Part shown: piece after piece, positions 26,823 through 35,542 of the stretch
Layout: each line of letters begins with the position of its first letter
Numbering within the stretch: the stretch's first letter is position 1
Assembly: GCF_001592305.1 (NCBI RefSeq)
Contig: NZ_BCWR01000005.1
Span: forward strand, 466,175-530,174
DNA from: Hydrogenophaga taeniospiralis CCUG 15921
GTDB taxonomy: Bacteria; Pseudomonadota; Gammaproteobacteria; Burkholderiales; Burkholderiaceae_C
Length of the DNA stretch: 64,000 nucleotides
Direction: 5' to 3'
The notes under the pieces: generated by a model
The model's database searches: none
What the model saw: the letters and a program-made list of their open reading frames with translations, nothing else
What the model was told of the DNA's origin: nothing
Made by a program: the position numbers and the translations under genes

Positions 26823-27213
26823 CATTCCAACCACCGCCGCGCCCGACTTCAGCGGCGTGACCGCGGTGCTGGGTGACTACTTTGCCGGGCTGCGCCACAG
26901 CGACACCGCGCGTCTGAAGCGCGCCTTCCACCCCGAGGCGCACTACTTCTGCGCCACCGACGGCACGCTGCTGCACCTGGACATGGCGCGGTATTTCCCG
27001 GTCGTCGAGCAGCGGCCTTCACCCGCCAGCCAGGGGCACCCGCCCACGGACCGCATCCTGGCGATCGAATTCGCAGGCCCGGTGACGGCGTTTGCCAAGC
27101 TGGAGTGCTCCATCCCGCCCAAGTTCTTCACGGACTTCCTCGTCCTGCTCAAGCTGGACGGCCGCTGGCAGATCGTCAGCAAGGTCTTTCACTACGAGAC
27201 CCGGCAGGAGTGA
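26764..27213 (+). CDS. NTF2-like (lumazine-binding-type) protein
   Basis: A 149-residue protein of the SnoaL/NTF2-like superfamily (putative lumazine-binding group). The segments VTAVLGDYFAGLRHSDTARLKRAFHPEAHYFCATDG and FTDFLVLLKLDGRWQIVSKVFHYE are the cone-forming helix and curved sheet of the fold. The first 19 residues (SAAPGRSQASSHRSPQGEG) are encoded by a dispersed 60-bp repeat, so the ancestral start may have been further in; no good alternative start is visible before 'FSGVTAVL'. Its 3' end overlaps the convergent hydrolase gene by 38 bp. Third gene of the LysR-linked operon; function unknown. Confidence 0.8.
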   Translation: MSAAPGRSQASSHRSPQGEGIPTTAAPDFSGVTAVLGDYFAGLRHSDTARLKRAFHPEAHYFCATDGTLLHLDMARYFPVVEQRPSPASQGHPPTDRILAIEFAGPVTAFAKLECSIPPKFFTDFLVLLKLDGRWQIVSKVFHYETRQE

Positions 27214-28087
27214 GGCCGGCTTGCTGCGCGAGATGCAGGGGTGCGCCTGGATCGGCCAGGAAATCCAGCGCGATCCCGCTGAAATCCGCCGGCCGCTCCA
27301 CCATGGGCGCATGCCCGCAGGGCGCGAGCACCACCGGCTTCGCGTGGGGCACCAGCCGCATCAGGGTGTCGAGGTGGCCCACGGGCAGGAAACGGTCCTG
27401 CTGGCCCCAGACCACGCAGGTGGGCGCCTGGATGCGCCGTGCCTTGGCATGGGAGTCGTCAATGACCGATGAGCGAAAGCCGCCCAGGTGGATCAAGCCC
27501 CGCAGGGTTTTCAGGAAGGCCGCCTGCGCGCCCGGTTGCCGGGCCAGCGCCACTTTTTCCCGCACCATCTCTGGCGTGATGCACGCCGGATCGGCCACCG
27601 CCGTTCGCCACAGCCGGGCGGTGCCGAACGCGGTGGGCCGGGTGAGCAGCTCGCCCAGCACCGGCAGCGAGGCCAGCCTGAAATCGAACAGGGTCGGGTT
27701 GTCCATGGCCGCCGGGGCCGAGAGCACCAGCGAGCGCACCCGTTGCGGGGCCACCGCAGCGCACTCCATGGCCACCCGAGCGCCCAGCGAGTTGCCCACC
27801 AGCGACGCCTGATCCAGCCCCATGGCGTCCATGAACCCCAGCGTGAACCGGGCCAAGGCCGCCACGTCGTAGCTCGCATCGGCGGGCTTGGCCGTGAGCC
27901 CACACCCCAGCAGATCCAGCGCGTATACCCGGTGCCGCGTGGCCAGGGCGTGGATGCTGTGTTCCCACTCCAGCACCGAGCAGCCGATGCCGTGGAGGCA
28001 CACCACCCCCGGCCCTTCCCGGCCCACCTGCCAGTACCGGACTTGGTGGCCCTCTACGGTGGTGAACTGGTCATGGGGTCGGTTCAT
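27176..28087 (-). CDS. Alpha/beta hydrolase
   Basis: A 303-residue alpha/beta-hydrolase. The oxyanion segment is CLHGIGCSVLEWE (about residues 31-43), the nucleophile elbow GNSLGA (Ser near 98), the acidic residue is in VVWGQQDRFLP, and the catalytic His in APCGHAPMVERP. This order matches the epoxide-hydrolase/meta-cleavage-hydrolase type. It is the last gene of the sigma-54-controlled dehydrogenase operon, 77 bp after the GMC gene, across the 60-bp repeat. It may hydrolyse an ester or ring-cleavage product of the same pathway, which is inference. Its 3' end overlaps the convergent NTF2-like gene. Confidence 0.87.
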   Translation of the reverse strand: MNRPHDQFTTVEGHQVRYWQVGREGPGVVCLHGIGCSVLEWEHSIHALATRHRVYALDLLGCGLTAKPADASYDVAALARFTLGFMDAMGLDQASLVGNSLGARVAMECAAVAPQRVRSLVLSAPAAMDNPTLFDFRLASLPVLGELLTRPTAFGTARLWRTAVADPACITPEMVREKVALARQPGAQAAFLKTLRGLIHLGGFRSSVIDDSHAKARRIQAPTCVVWGQQDRFLPVGHLDTLMRLVPHAKPVVLAPCGHAPMVERPADFSGIALDFLADPGAPLHLAQQAGLTPAGSRSERPC

Positions 28088-28108
28088 GCTTTGGAGCTCA
28101 CTGGAGTA

Positions 28109-28168
28109 CCTTCGCCCTGCGGGCTGCGGTGCGAGCTTGCTTGGGAACGGCCCGGCGCGGCGCTCATG
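28109..28168 (-). repeat. 60-bp dispersed repeat, copy 2 (inverted)
   Basis: Exact reverse complement of 26763-26822 over 60 bp. It overlaps the GMC dehydrogenase stop codon with the same ATGA, so TGA (28164-28166) ends the gene inside the repeat. Confidence 0.9.
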
Positions 28169-29723
28169 CTTTGGCCTTGAGCATCTGCTCGCACACGTAG
28201 TGCGCCAGCGCGTACACCGTCTCCGACGGGTTGTAGCCGATGGAGGTGGGCAGCAGGCTGGCGTCCACCACGTAGAGGTTTTTCACGTCGTGCGTCTCGC
28301 CGTGGGGGTTGACCACCGTCTTCTTCGGGTCGCGCCCCATGCGGCAGGTGCCCTGCGGGTGGAACGAGGTGTACTTGTAGCGAGCGGGTTCGTTCTTCAG
28401 GCCGCCGATGACCTTGTCCACGTCTTCCACGCGGTCGATGCTCGAGATGTGGGTGGTGGGCAGGTACAGCCGCTTAGCGCCCGAGGCGAACAGGATCTTG
28501 GCCGTGGCGATCAGCCCCTTTTTCATGGACTCGAAGTCCTGGTCGTCCACAAAGTAGCTGATGTCTTTCTGTCCGTCCTTCCAGCTCACCTGGCCCACGT
28601 TCTGGTCATGGATCAGGCTGATCAGGCGGATGGTGTTCTTGTAGCCCGACATATAGGCCACATACGGCTTGCCCGTGCCCGGCTCGGCCTGGAAGCTGGC
28701 TTCCACCGGCTCCTGGATGGCGTTGAGCAGGATGTAGCCGCCCTTGTCGGGCAGGGTGTTCTGGTCCATGTACAGCGAGTGGGTGGCGCCGTGGAAATCG
28801 CGCACCTCGTGCGGAAACTCGGCGGTGACCGACATGGACGGATGGCACGCAAAGTTCTTGCCCACCTGTCCGCTGCTGTTGGCCAGCCCGCTCTTGAGCA
28901 ACAACAACGGCGTCTGGATCGGGCCGGCCGCCAGCACCACCAGAGGCGCGTCGACCTGGATGTCCGCCTTCTTGCGGCCGGTGGCCGGGTCAATGATCTC
29001 GCCCTTGACGCCCACCGCCTTGCCCTCTTTCGACAGCAGCTCGGTGACGCGGGTGTCCGAATGGATGACGGCGCCGTGCGCCACCGCCCACGGCAGGTAG
29101 GTCACCAGCATGGACTGCTTGCGGTCGGTGGTGCAGCCGCTGAAGCAGAAGCCGGTCATGGCGCAGTCTTTGATGTTGCGCCGGGCCTTGCCCTGGGGGT
29201 AGCCCAGCTTGTCCATGCCCTGGCCGATCAGCAGCGCGCCCGGGCTGGTTTCCTGCGGCCCCACCGTCTTGATGTGCAGATTGCGCTCCACCTTTTCAAA
29301 GATGGGCTTCATCACCGCCGGGGTGAGGTTGGTCAGGCCGAATTCCTTGGCCCAGAGCTTGAGGTAGTAGTCGGGCGTGCGAAAGCACAGCGCGGCGTTG
29401 ACCACCGTGGAGCCGCCCACGCAGGCGCCCTGCAGCACCGAGATGTCGCCCGCCGAATTGGTCTGCCCGCCATGGTCCTGGTAGAGCGTGCCCATGGCCA
29501 CGGCCAGCATCTCGGGGAACTTGTCGGAGGTGATGTACGGCCCGGCCTCCAGCACCACCACCTTCTTGCCCGCCTTGGCCAGCTCGTAGGCGGCGATGGC
29601 ACCGCCCGCCCCCGAGCCCACCACCACGGCGTCGGCCTTCAGGTGAAGCTGGCTGTCTTGGATGTCCGCGGCCTGGGTGACCTTGAGGCCTTGCTTTTCA
29701 ACTTTGATCGCGTGTTTTTTCAT
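28164..29723 (-). CDS. GMC-family oxidoreductase
   Basis: A 519-residue FAD-dependent glucose-methanol-choline oxidoreductase, probably an alcohol dehydrogenase passing electrons to a cytochrome or quinone. The FAD fold (VVVGSGAGGAIAAYELAKAGKKVVVLEAG) is at residues 33-61, the ATP-binding GGSTVVN near 107, and the C-terminal substrate half ends with SFHPQGTCRMGRDP and YVVDASLLPTSIGYNP. It has no signal peptide of its own. The Tat-exported gluconate-dehydrogenase subunit-3-like protein upstream is a typical partner that would carry it out or anchor it. Together with the aldehyde dehydrogenase it forms an alcohol-to-acid route. Confidence 0.92.
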   Translation of the reverse strand: MKKHAIKVEKQGLKVTQAADIQDSQLHLKADAVVVGSGAGGAIAAYELAKAGKKVVVLEAGPYITSDKFPEMLAVAMGTLYQDHGGQTNSAGDISVLQGACVGGSTVVNAALCFRTPDYYLKLWAKEFGLTNLTPAVMKPIFEKVERNLHIKTVGPQETSPGALLIGQGMDKLGYPQGKARRNIKDCAMTGFCFSGCTTDRKQSMLVTYLPWAVAHGAVIHSDTRVTELLSKEGKAVGVKGEIIDPATGRKKADIQVDAPLVVLAAGPIQTPLLLLKSGLANSSGQVGKNFACHPSMSVTAEFPHEVRDFHGATHSLYMDQNTLPDKGGYILLNAIQEPVEASFQAEPGTGKPYVAYMSGYKNTIRLISLIHDQNVGQVSWKDGQKDISYFVDDQDFESMKKGLIATAKILFASGAKRLYLPTTHISSIDRVEDVDKVIGGLKNEPARYKYTSFHPQGTCRMGRDPKKTVVNPHGETHDVKNLYVVDASLLPTSIGYNPSETVYALAHYVCEQMLKAKA

Positions 29724-29743
29724 GTTGTCTCCGATGTGGGGGC

Positions 29744-30328
29744 TCAGCGCGTGGGCAGCGGGGCGTTGCCGAGGGACTTCAGGCCGTTGCGTTTCGATAT
29801 CGGTCCGTCGTATTCCAGCGGCGCCCAGGACGCAGGGTTGGCCCAGTACGAGAGCTGCACCAGCTTCTTCAGGCCCGAAGCCAGGGCACGGTGTGGCACC
29901 TCTTTGGCGTTGCCCCAGGCGTCCAGAAAGGCGGTGGCCGTGGCGTCGTCCAGCGCCGTGAAGCGCTTGCCGTGCTGCGCCACCGGGCCTTCGTTGAAGT
30001 ACTGCAGCCCGCCCTTGAGGCCCGCCAGCACGTGGGGCGGCATGGTGCCCAGCAGGGCCGCGTCCAGCGTGCCCAGCAGCCCCTCGGGCGTCCAGGGCGC
30101 CAGCGGGCTGCCGCCCACCGGCAGCACCACCTCGGCCACGCGGCGGAAGATGGCGGCCTCGGCGGCGTTGATGCTCTTGAGCGCCGGGGCCTGGGCCTGC
30201 GCCACCGACGCGGCGCCACCGGCGGCCACGCCCACGGCGGCACCGGCAAAGACCATGAAGTCGCGACGCGACAGACGCCCGACGATCTTCAGGGCCTGGT
30301 TCAACGGGGATGGGGTGTCCAGAATCAT
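29744..30328 (-). CDS. Tat-exported gluconate 2-dehydrogenase subunit 3-like protein
   Basis: A 194-residue protein with a clear twin-arginine signal (LSRRDFMVFAGAAVGVAAGGA, about residues 19-39), cleaved near AQAQA. The mature part matches the gluconate 2-dehydrogenase subunit 3 family (FRRVAEVVLPVGGSPLAPWT, LKKLVQLSYWANPASWAPLEYDGP). These small subunits accompany GMC flavoproteins, which lack their own signals, and take them across the membrane as a folded complex. It lies directly between the GMC dehydrogenase and the aldehyde dehydrogenase in one operon. Confidence 0.9.
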   Translation of the reverse strand: MILDTPSPLNQALKIVGRLSRRDFMVFAGAAVGVAAGGAASVAQAQAPALKSINAAEAAIFRRVAEVVLPVGGSPLAPWTPEGLLGTLDAALLGTMPPHVLAGLKGGLQYFNEGPVAQHGKRFTALDDATATAFLDAWGNAKEVPHRALASGLKKLVQLSYWANPASWAPLEYDGPISKRNGLKSLGNAPLPTR

Positions 30329-30353
30329 GGTGTGTCCTCTCTGTGTCCGTGGG

Positions 30354-31814
30354 TCAGAAGGGGTAGACGATGGGTTGCTCCATCACGCTGACCCACTGGG
30401 TCTGGGTGAACTCGTCCAGGTTGGCCGGGCCGCCAAAGCGCCCGCCGTTGCCTGAGGCGCCCATGCCACCGAAGGGCACGTGGAATTCGTTGTTCACGGT
30501 CTGGTCGTTGACGTGGATCATTCCGGTGTGCAGCCGGTTGGCCACGGACATGGCGCGCGACACGTTGGCGCTGTGGATGGCGGCCGCCAGCCCGTAGGGC
30601 GAAGCGTTGACCAGCTCGACGGCTTCATCCTCGGTGTCGAACACCGTGATGGGGGCCACGGGGCCAAAGATCTCGTCGGCGAACGCGGGCATGTCGGCGG
30701 TCACGCCCGACAACACCGTGGGCTGGAAGAACAGGCCTTCGTGCGTGCCCCCGGTCAGCAGCCGGGCACCCTGGGCCACGCTCCGGTCCACGATGTCCTG
30801 CACGCGGTTGCACTGCTTGGCGTTGATGATGGGGCCCAGGTGCGCGGGGCCGGCGTGCGGGTCGCCCACGTAGAGCGCCTTCGCTCGCTGGACCAGCTTG
30901 TCGGCATAAGCCTGGGCCACCTTGCGCTGCACCAGGTGCCGCCCGGCCTGCATGCAGATCTGCCCCTGGTGCAGAAAGGCACCCCAGGCGCCGTTGGAGG
31001 CGGCGGCGTCCAGGTTGGCGTCGTCCAGCACGATGAGGGCGTTGTTGCCCCCCAGTTCCAGCGCCACCTTTTTCAGCAGCCCGCCACAGGTGGCGCCAAT
31101 GCTCTTGCCCACCGCCGTCGAGCCGGTGAAAGAAATCATGGTCACGTCCGGGTGGCGCACCACCGCGTCCCCTGTTTCGGGGCCGCCCGGCAACACGTGC
31201 AGCACACCGTCGGGCAGGCCCGCATCGGCAAACACCTGGGCGATCAGGTGGCCACCGGTCACCGCCGTCTGGGCGTCGGGCTTGAGCAGCACGGCGTTGC
31301 CCAGTGCCAGCGCCGGCGCCACCGAGCGCATGGCCAGCAGCAGCGGGAAGTTCCAGGGGGCGATCACCCCCACCGTGCCCATGGGCACCCGGCGCCAGAG
31401 GTTGGTTCGCCCGGGCATGGACGAGGGGAACAGCTGCCCGTTGGCCTGCATGGGCAGCGCGGCGGCCATCAGCATCTGCTCGTAGGTGGCGTGCAGTTCC
31501 CATTCGGCCTTGGGGCCGATGGAGCCGCATTCGCGGATGTTCCAGATGTTGATGTCGGCGGCGCGCTCTTTCAGCAAACGCGCGGCCTCGCGCATCACCG
31601 CCGCGCGCTGGTCAAACGGCGTGGCGGCCCAGGCGGCGCGGGCGGCCTTGGCACTGGCGGCGGCGCGGTTCACGTCGGCCGGATTGGCGATGCCGGTTTG
31701 TTCCAGGGACTGGCCGGTGGCGGGTTCCCGCACGGCCTGCACGCCGCCAGCGGCGTCTGTCCATCCGTTGCTGAAAATCTTGCCTGACCAGATGGCGGGG
31801 CTGCTTGCACTCAT
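30354..31814 (-). CDS. Aldehyde dehydrogenase, benzaldehyde dehydrogenase-like
   Basis: A 486-residue NAD(P)-dependent aldehyde dehydrogenase. The PWNFPLLLAMRSVAPALALGNAVLLKPDAQT block, the VALELGGNNALIVLDDANL stretch (catalytic Glu) and GAFLHQGQICMQAGRHLV (nucleophilic Cys near 285) are all intact. The closest resemblance from memory is to XylC/vanillin/benzaldehyde dehydrogenases. The gene begins the minus-strand operon, about 50 bp after the -12 element of a sigma-54 promoter. Predicted role: oxidising the aldehyde made by the GMC enzyme to the acid. Confidence 0.93.
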   Translation of the reverse strand: MSASSPAIWSGKIFSNGWTDAAGGVQAVREPATGQSLEQTGIANPADVNRAAASAKAARAAWAATPFDQRAAVMREAARLLKERAADINIWNIRECGSIGPKAEWELHATYEQMLMAAALPMQANGQLFPSSMPGRTNLWRRVPMGTVGVIAPWNFPLLLAMRSVAPALALGNAVLLKPDAQTAVTGGHLIAQVFADAGLPDGVLHVLPGGPETGDAVVRHPDVTMISFTGSTAVGKSIGATCGGLLKKVALELGGNNALIVLDDANLDAAASNGAWGAFLHQGQICMQAGRHLVQRKVAQAYADKLVQRAKALYVGDPHAGPAHLGPIINAKQCNRVQDIVDRSVAQGARLLTGGTHEGLFFQPTVLSGVTADMPAFADEIFGPVAPITVFDTEDEAVELVNASPYGLAAAIHSANVSRAMSVANRLHTGMIHVNDQTVNNEFHVPFGGMGASGNGGRFGGPANLDEFTQTQWVSVMEQPIVYPF

Positions 31815-31862
31815 GGGTTGTCTCCGTATTTAGGTTCGTGATGGGTCACCGGCGGTGTTTCT

Positions 31863-31877
31863 GCAAGCGCTGTGCCA
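31863..31877 (-). promoter_or_regulatory. Sigma-54 (-24/-12) promoter
   Basis: On the minus strand TGGCAC-AGCGC-TTGC is a full match to the RpoN consensus with correct N5 spacing, 49 bp upstream of the aldehyde dehydrogenase ATG. An enhancer-binding protein gene begins on the opposite strand 230 bp away. Confidence 0.9.
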
Positions 31878-31985
31878 AAACGGCAATCCAATGCATGCGC
31901 GCCATTTTTCTGCGGGTTTGTCCGGGGTTTTGGGTCCATCGGAGGCCGTCCAACGGGTTCGTTCCTACGCCAGCCCCGGCGAAGA

Positions 31986-32042
31986 CGTCTCACCGAGACG
32001 CGCTTTTCGTCTCAACCCGGGACGATCCGTCTCAACGCCGGG
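31986..32042. promoter_or_regulatory. Upstream activating sites for the enhancer-binding protein
   Basis: Three CGTCTCA units at about 20-bp spacing, two of them with inverted partners: CGTCTCACCGAGACG (31986-32000), CGTCTCAACCCGGGACG (32008-32024) and CGTCTCAACGCCGGG (32028-32042). They lie 109-179 bp upstream of the sigma-54 promoter and just ahead of the divergent regulator gene, typical enhancer positions; phasing of about two helical turns puts them on one face of the DNA. Confidence 0.75.
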
Positions 32043-32106
32043 TAAACCCGCATGAGGCAGCCAACAGCATGAACTAAAGTGCATCAACCCCTCTCACCTG
32101 CCGCCC

Positions 32107-34053
32107 ATGAACGACCCAGCCCCCACCCTGCCGAGTCCGCGCATCGACTACCGGCCCGAGCGCATCTGGGAAGCCCGCCAGCACTATTTCAACGACGGCA
32201 GGCTGCCCGACGGGCTGCTGGAGCAGCCCTTGCTGCGGTCATGGGAGCGTTGCCGCCAGTCGGGCCGCGCGCCCCAGGAGCATGTGGTGTTCGACCCGGT
32301 GGAGCGCAGCCACCTGAGCGCCCTGCTGGAGCGCGAACACCGCTTGCTGCAGGCCGCCCGCCCCGAGCTCGACGTGCTGGCCGGGCGTGTGTCCGACGTG
32401 GGTTACGCCGTGCTGCTGACCGACACCGTGGGCCAGGTGCTGGCGGTGGCCGGCGCGCTGGACCGCCACTGCCAACCCATGCGCCAGGCCTTTCGCCCCG
32501 GGGTGGACGTGTCGGAAGCGGCCATCGGCACCAGTGCCATGGCCGTGGCGCTGGCCGAGCAGCGCACGGTGCGCGTGCTGGGCCCCGAGCACTACTTCGC
32601 CAACAACCAGATCTTTCATTGCTGCGCCGCACCGGTGTTCGACCCGCGCGGGCGCCTGATGGGCACGGTGGACGTCACCCGCGACGCACCGCAGCTGGTG
32701 ACCGGCGTCATGGGCCTCACCCACCAGTGCGCCCAGCAGATCGAACACCGGCTGTTCGACGCCCTGCCCGTCTTTCTGAGGATCGAGCTGGCCGACACCC
32801 AGGGCGCCGCCCTCGCCTTTGACCGCGACGGTGTGCTGCTCGCCGCCAACGGCGCCGCCCGCCACCTGTTTGACATGCCTGTGGTCCGCGAAGGTTGCAC
32901 CTTCGAAGACCTGTTCGAAGGGCGCTTTGACACCTGGGCCTCCCGGACCAGCCGCCAGCCGGCCGGCCGGCTCCCCCTGCAACTGCACGGCGGGGTGCGG
33001 CTGCAAGGCGTTTCCCTGCCCCTGGCCCAGCGCGCGACGGCCCGTGCGGTGGCCAGCCCGGTGGCCCCCGTCGTCAGCGCGCCCCGCGCCGCCGCCCCCG
33101 CCGGGGCCAGCACCCCGCTACCGCCGGAGCACCCGGTGGCGTTGCGCGCGCTCGAAGCGGGCCTGCCCGTGCTGGTGACGGGTGAAACCGGTGCCGGCAA
33201 AGAGGTGGCCGCGCGAGCCCTGCACCACGCCAGCCAGCGTGCGCAGGCGCCGTTCCTGGCCATCAACTGCGGCGCGCTCACCCCCGAGCTGATCGCGTCG
33301 GAACTGTTCGGCCATGTGGAAGGCGCCTTCACCGGGGCCGTGCGCGGCGGCAGCATCGGCAAGTTCGAAGCGGCACGGGGCGGCACCGTGTTCCTGGACG
33401 AAATTGGCGACATGCCCCTGCCGCTGCAGGTGGCCCTGCTGCGGGTGCTGGACCGCGGCGAGGTGCTGCCCGTGGGCGCCACCCAGCCGCGCGCGGTGGA
33501 CGTGCGGGTGGTCTGCGCCACCCACCGCAACCTGCAGGCGCTGGTGGCCGAAGGGCGCTTTCGCGAAGACCTGTACTACCGCATCAGCGGCTTCGTGCTG
33601 GCGGTGCCCCCGCTGCGCGAACGCGACGATTTCGACGCCATCGTGGACAGCCTGTGCCACCGCATCGGCGCCGACGCTTCCCGCCTGGGCGACCCGCTGC
33701 GGGCCCAGTTGCGCCAGCGCCCCTGGCCCGGCAATGTGCGCCAGCTGCAGCACGCGCTGACGCTGGCTTTTGCGGTGGCCGAACCGCTGCGCCCGCTGGC
33801 GCTGGACGACTTTGGTCAGGCGCCGTCAGCGGCTGCGGCGGCCCCGGCACAGCCCTGGCCCTCGCAGCCACCCGGCAGCGCGGTCGGTCTGTTGGTCCAC
33901 GACGCCCAGCGCAAGGCCATGGCGACCGCCCTGCAGCAGACCCGGGGCAACGTCACCGCGGCAGCGGCCTTGCTGGGCATGGGGCGCGCGACGCTGTACC
34001 GAAGGCTCAAGGCGGACCCGGAGTTGGCTGCCTGCGGCGATCCGCGCGGGTAG
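32107..34053 (+). CDS. Sigma-54-dependent enhancer-binding protein (AcoR-like)
   Basis: A 648-residue NtrC-class activator. The N-terminal GAF-type sensing region includes [10 protein letters not shown] (about residue 45), followed by a linker rich in Ala/Pro. The AAA+ domain has Walker A GETGAGKE (about 358-365), GAFTGA near 407 (contact with sigma-54) and Walker [14 protein letters not shown]-terminal Fis-type HTH ([20 protein letters not shown]) finishes the protein. It resembles AcoR regulators, which sense aldehydes, ketones or alcohols. It is divergent from the dehydrogenase operon with its sigma-54 promoter and CGTCTCA sites between, so it should activate that operon in response to its alcohol or aldehyde. 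Confidence 0.95.
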   Translation: MNDPAPTLPSPRIDYRPERIWEARQHYFNDGRLPDGLLEQPLLRSWERCRQSGRAPQEHVVFDPVERSHLSALLEREHRLLQAARPELDVLAGRVSDVGYAVLLTDTVGQVLAVAGALDRHCQPMRQAFRPGVDVSEAAIGTSAMAVALAEQRTVRVLGPEHYFANNQIFHCCAAPVFDPRGRLMGTVDVTRDAPQLVTGVMGLTHQCAQQIEHRLFDALPVFLRIELADTQGAALAFDRDGVLLAANGAARHLFDMPVVREGCTFEDLFEGRFDTWASRTSRQPAGRLPLQLHGGVRLQGVSLPLAQRATARAVASPVAPVVSAPRAAAPAGASTPLPPEHPVALRALEAGLPVLVTGETGAGKEVAARALHHASQRAQAPFLAINCGALTPELIASELFGHVEGAFTGAVRGGSIGKFEAARGGTVFLDEIGDMPLPLQVALLRVLDRGEVLPVGATQPRAVDVRVVCATHRNLQALVAEGRFREDLYYRISGFVLAVPPLRERDDFDAIVDSLCHRIGADASRLGDPLRAQLRQRPWPGNVRQLQHALTLAFAVAEPLRPLALDDFGQAPSAAAAAPAQPWPSQPPGSAVGLLVHDAQRKAMATALQQTRGNVTAAAALLGMGRATLYRRLKADPELAACGDPRG

Positions 34054-34210
34054 CCCATCCCAGGATCACAACAGCAACCTCTCGTCGTCTTGTGCACAGC
34101 GGAACGTCAGCATTGATGAAACCGCGGCCCACCACGACCACGCCTGCTTTGTCAGCCATGTTCTTCTTGGCGTTGCACTTGGGGCTTGAATGCGCCCGAT
34201 AATTCAGGCC

Positions 34211-35542
34211 ATGGACAAAGATCAGCTTCGTAAGTTTCGAGCCGCGTTGGTGGAGGTCGATACGGCCATTGCGCCTGATGACCCGCGGTACGTACCCGGC
34301 CTGCATGGAAGCGACGACGAAGATGTGATCAGCGCATTGCTCGAAGAAATCCTGACCCGCCCCGCGCTGGACAGCCACCTGTTCTATTTCAGCGGGCAAC
34401 GTGGCACGGGCAAAAGCACGGAGCTTCGCAGGCTGGAACAATTGCTGTTGGGTGAACAAGCCCAAGTGATTCGATTTGACAGCCTGGACTTCATCACGGA
34501 AACCGAGAAGGTCACCGTAGAGAGCGTATTGCTCCTGGTCACGGCCGGCTTGGCCGCATGGGCAGACGCGAACTACAAGCAGGACTTTCTGCATGCCAGC
34601 GCGTGGACCCGCTTTTCAAACTGGCTGCAGTCCGACGTCGAGTTGACCGAATTTACCGCGCAAGGCCTGAAGGTCAAGCTCAAGGAACAGCAGGTTTCGG
34701 TCGCGACGAAGATTCGCAACCTCTCCACGCCGCTGGAATGGACGAAAAAGGTTCAAGAGTTCGCTGGCGAAATCGTTGAATTCATTCGCCAACGAACCCA
34801 CCGTGAGCGCGTGGTCGTGATTGTGGACTCGCTGGAACGCCTGCGTGGCGTTTCCGGCGCCGACCAGGACGCCATGTTTCAGCACGTCATCACCACGTTT
34901 GCTGGGGATTTTGACCGTTTGCGCATTCCCAACGCCAGTGTGGTGTATTCGGTTCCGCCCTATCTCGCCTTGCTGGCCGATGTGCGCAACTTCATCACCT
35001 GCTTCTCTCTGGCCTCCGTGCGCGTCTATGGCAAGCCCATCGCCAACGGCAGCCCCACAACCCACAGGCGCCAGCCCCGGCCCGAAGGTTTGGAGAAAAT
35101 GCGCAGCCTCATCACCCGGCGGTATGCCGACTGGGAGAAGGTGCTGGACGCCTCGGCGTTGGACACCTTGGCCAAGGCTTCAGGTGGCGACTTGCGCCAT
35201 TTCATGCAGCGGCTGGTGTCTGGCGTGGTGGGCAAGGCGCAGTTTGCCTTGGACCGCTTGCCCTTGCGCGAGGACGACCCGCTGATCAAACAGGTCATCG
35301 ATGAAAACCGGGGCGAGACCGAGCGCTTGACCGTGCAAAGCGAATGGCCTTTGTTGGCCGACATTGCCCGAACCCACAACGCCATTGCCGCGGATCGCGG
35401 CGACTCTTTGCGCACGATGGCGCGCCTTTTCGACACCCGCGTCATCCTGAACTACCGCAATGGAGCGGAGTGGTTTGATATCCATCCCCTTCTGTGGCCC
35501 TTGATTGACAAGCTGAATGAACAGCCCGCTACCGCCACTTGA
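34211..35542 (+). CDS. P-loop ATPase, first gene of a two-gene conflict-type module
   Basis: A P-loop protein of about 443 residues. Walker A GQRGTGKST is at about residues 62-70 and Walker B VVVIVDSLERL at about 201-211; VPPYLALLADV follows as a likely sensor-1 region, and RHFMQRLVSGVV belongs to a C-terminal helical part. The domain before Walker A (RKFRAALVEVDTAI..., RYVPGLHGSDDEDVI) has no family name I can give. It resembles the ATPases of STAND/AAA type found next to TPR or inactive-ATPase partners in bacterial conflict systems. The ATG at 34211 is preferred, as it follows directly on a GATAAT -10-like element; an in-frame ATG lies at 34190. It overlaps the next gene by 26 bp. Confidence 0.75.
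   Translation: MDKDQLRKFRAALVEVDTAIAPDDPRYVPGLHGSDDEDVISALLEEILTRPALDSHLFYFSGQRGTGKSTELRRLEQLLLGEQAQVIRFDSLDFITETEKVTVESVLLLVTAGLAAWADANYKQDFLHASAWTRFSNWLQSDVELTEFTAQGLKVKLKEQQVSVATKIRNLSTPLEWTKKVQEFAGEIVEFIRQRTHRERVVVIVDSLERLRGVSGADQDAMFQHVITTFAGDFDRLRIPNASVVYSVPPYLALLADVRNFITCFSLASVRVYGKPIANGSPTTHRRQPRPEGLEKMRSLITRRYADWEKVLDASALDTLAKASGGDLRHFMQRLVSGVVGKAQFALDRLPLREDDPLIKQVIDENRGETERLTVQSEWPLLADIARTHNAIAADRGDSLRTMARLFDTRVILNYRNGAEWFDIHPLLWPLIDKLNEQPATAT

Noticed and set aside
26763..28168. Insertion sequence or composite transposon bounded by the 60-bp repeats
   Set aside because: No transposase lies between or next to the copies, and each copy is fused to a stop codon; they are more like a dispersed small repeat.
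27888..30455. Very long plus-strand open frame (about 855 codons) opposite the GMC/Tat/hydrolase genes
   Set aside because: It is the antisense shadow of strongly supported minus-strand genes in high-GC DNA; its translation has no family character.
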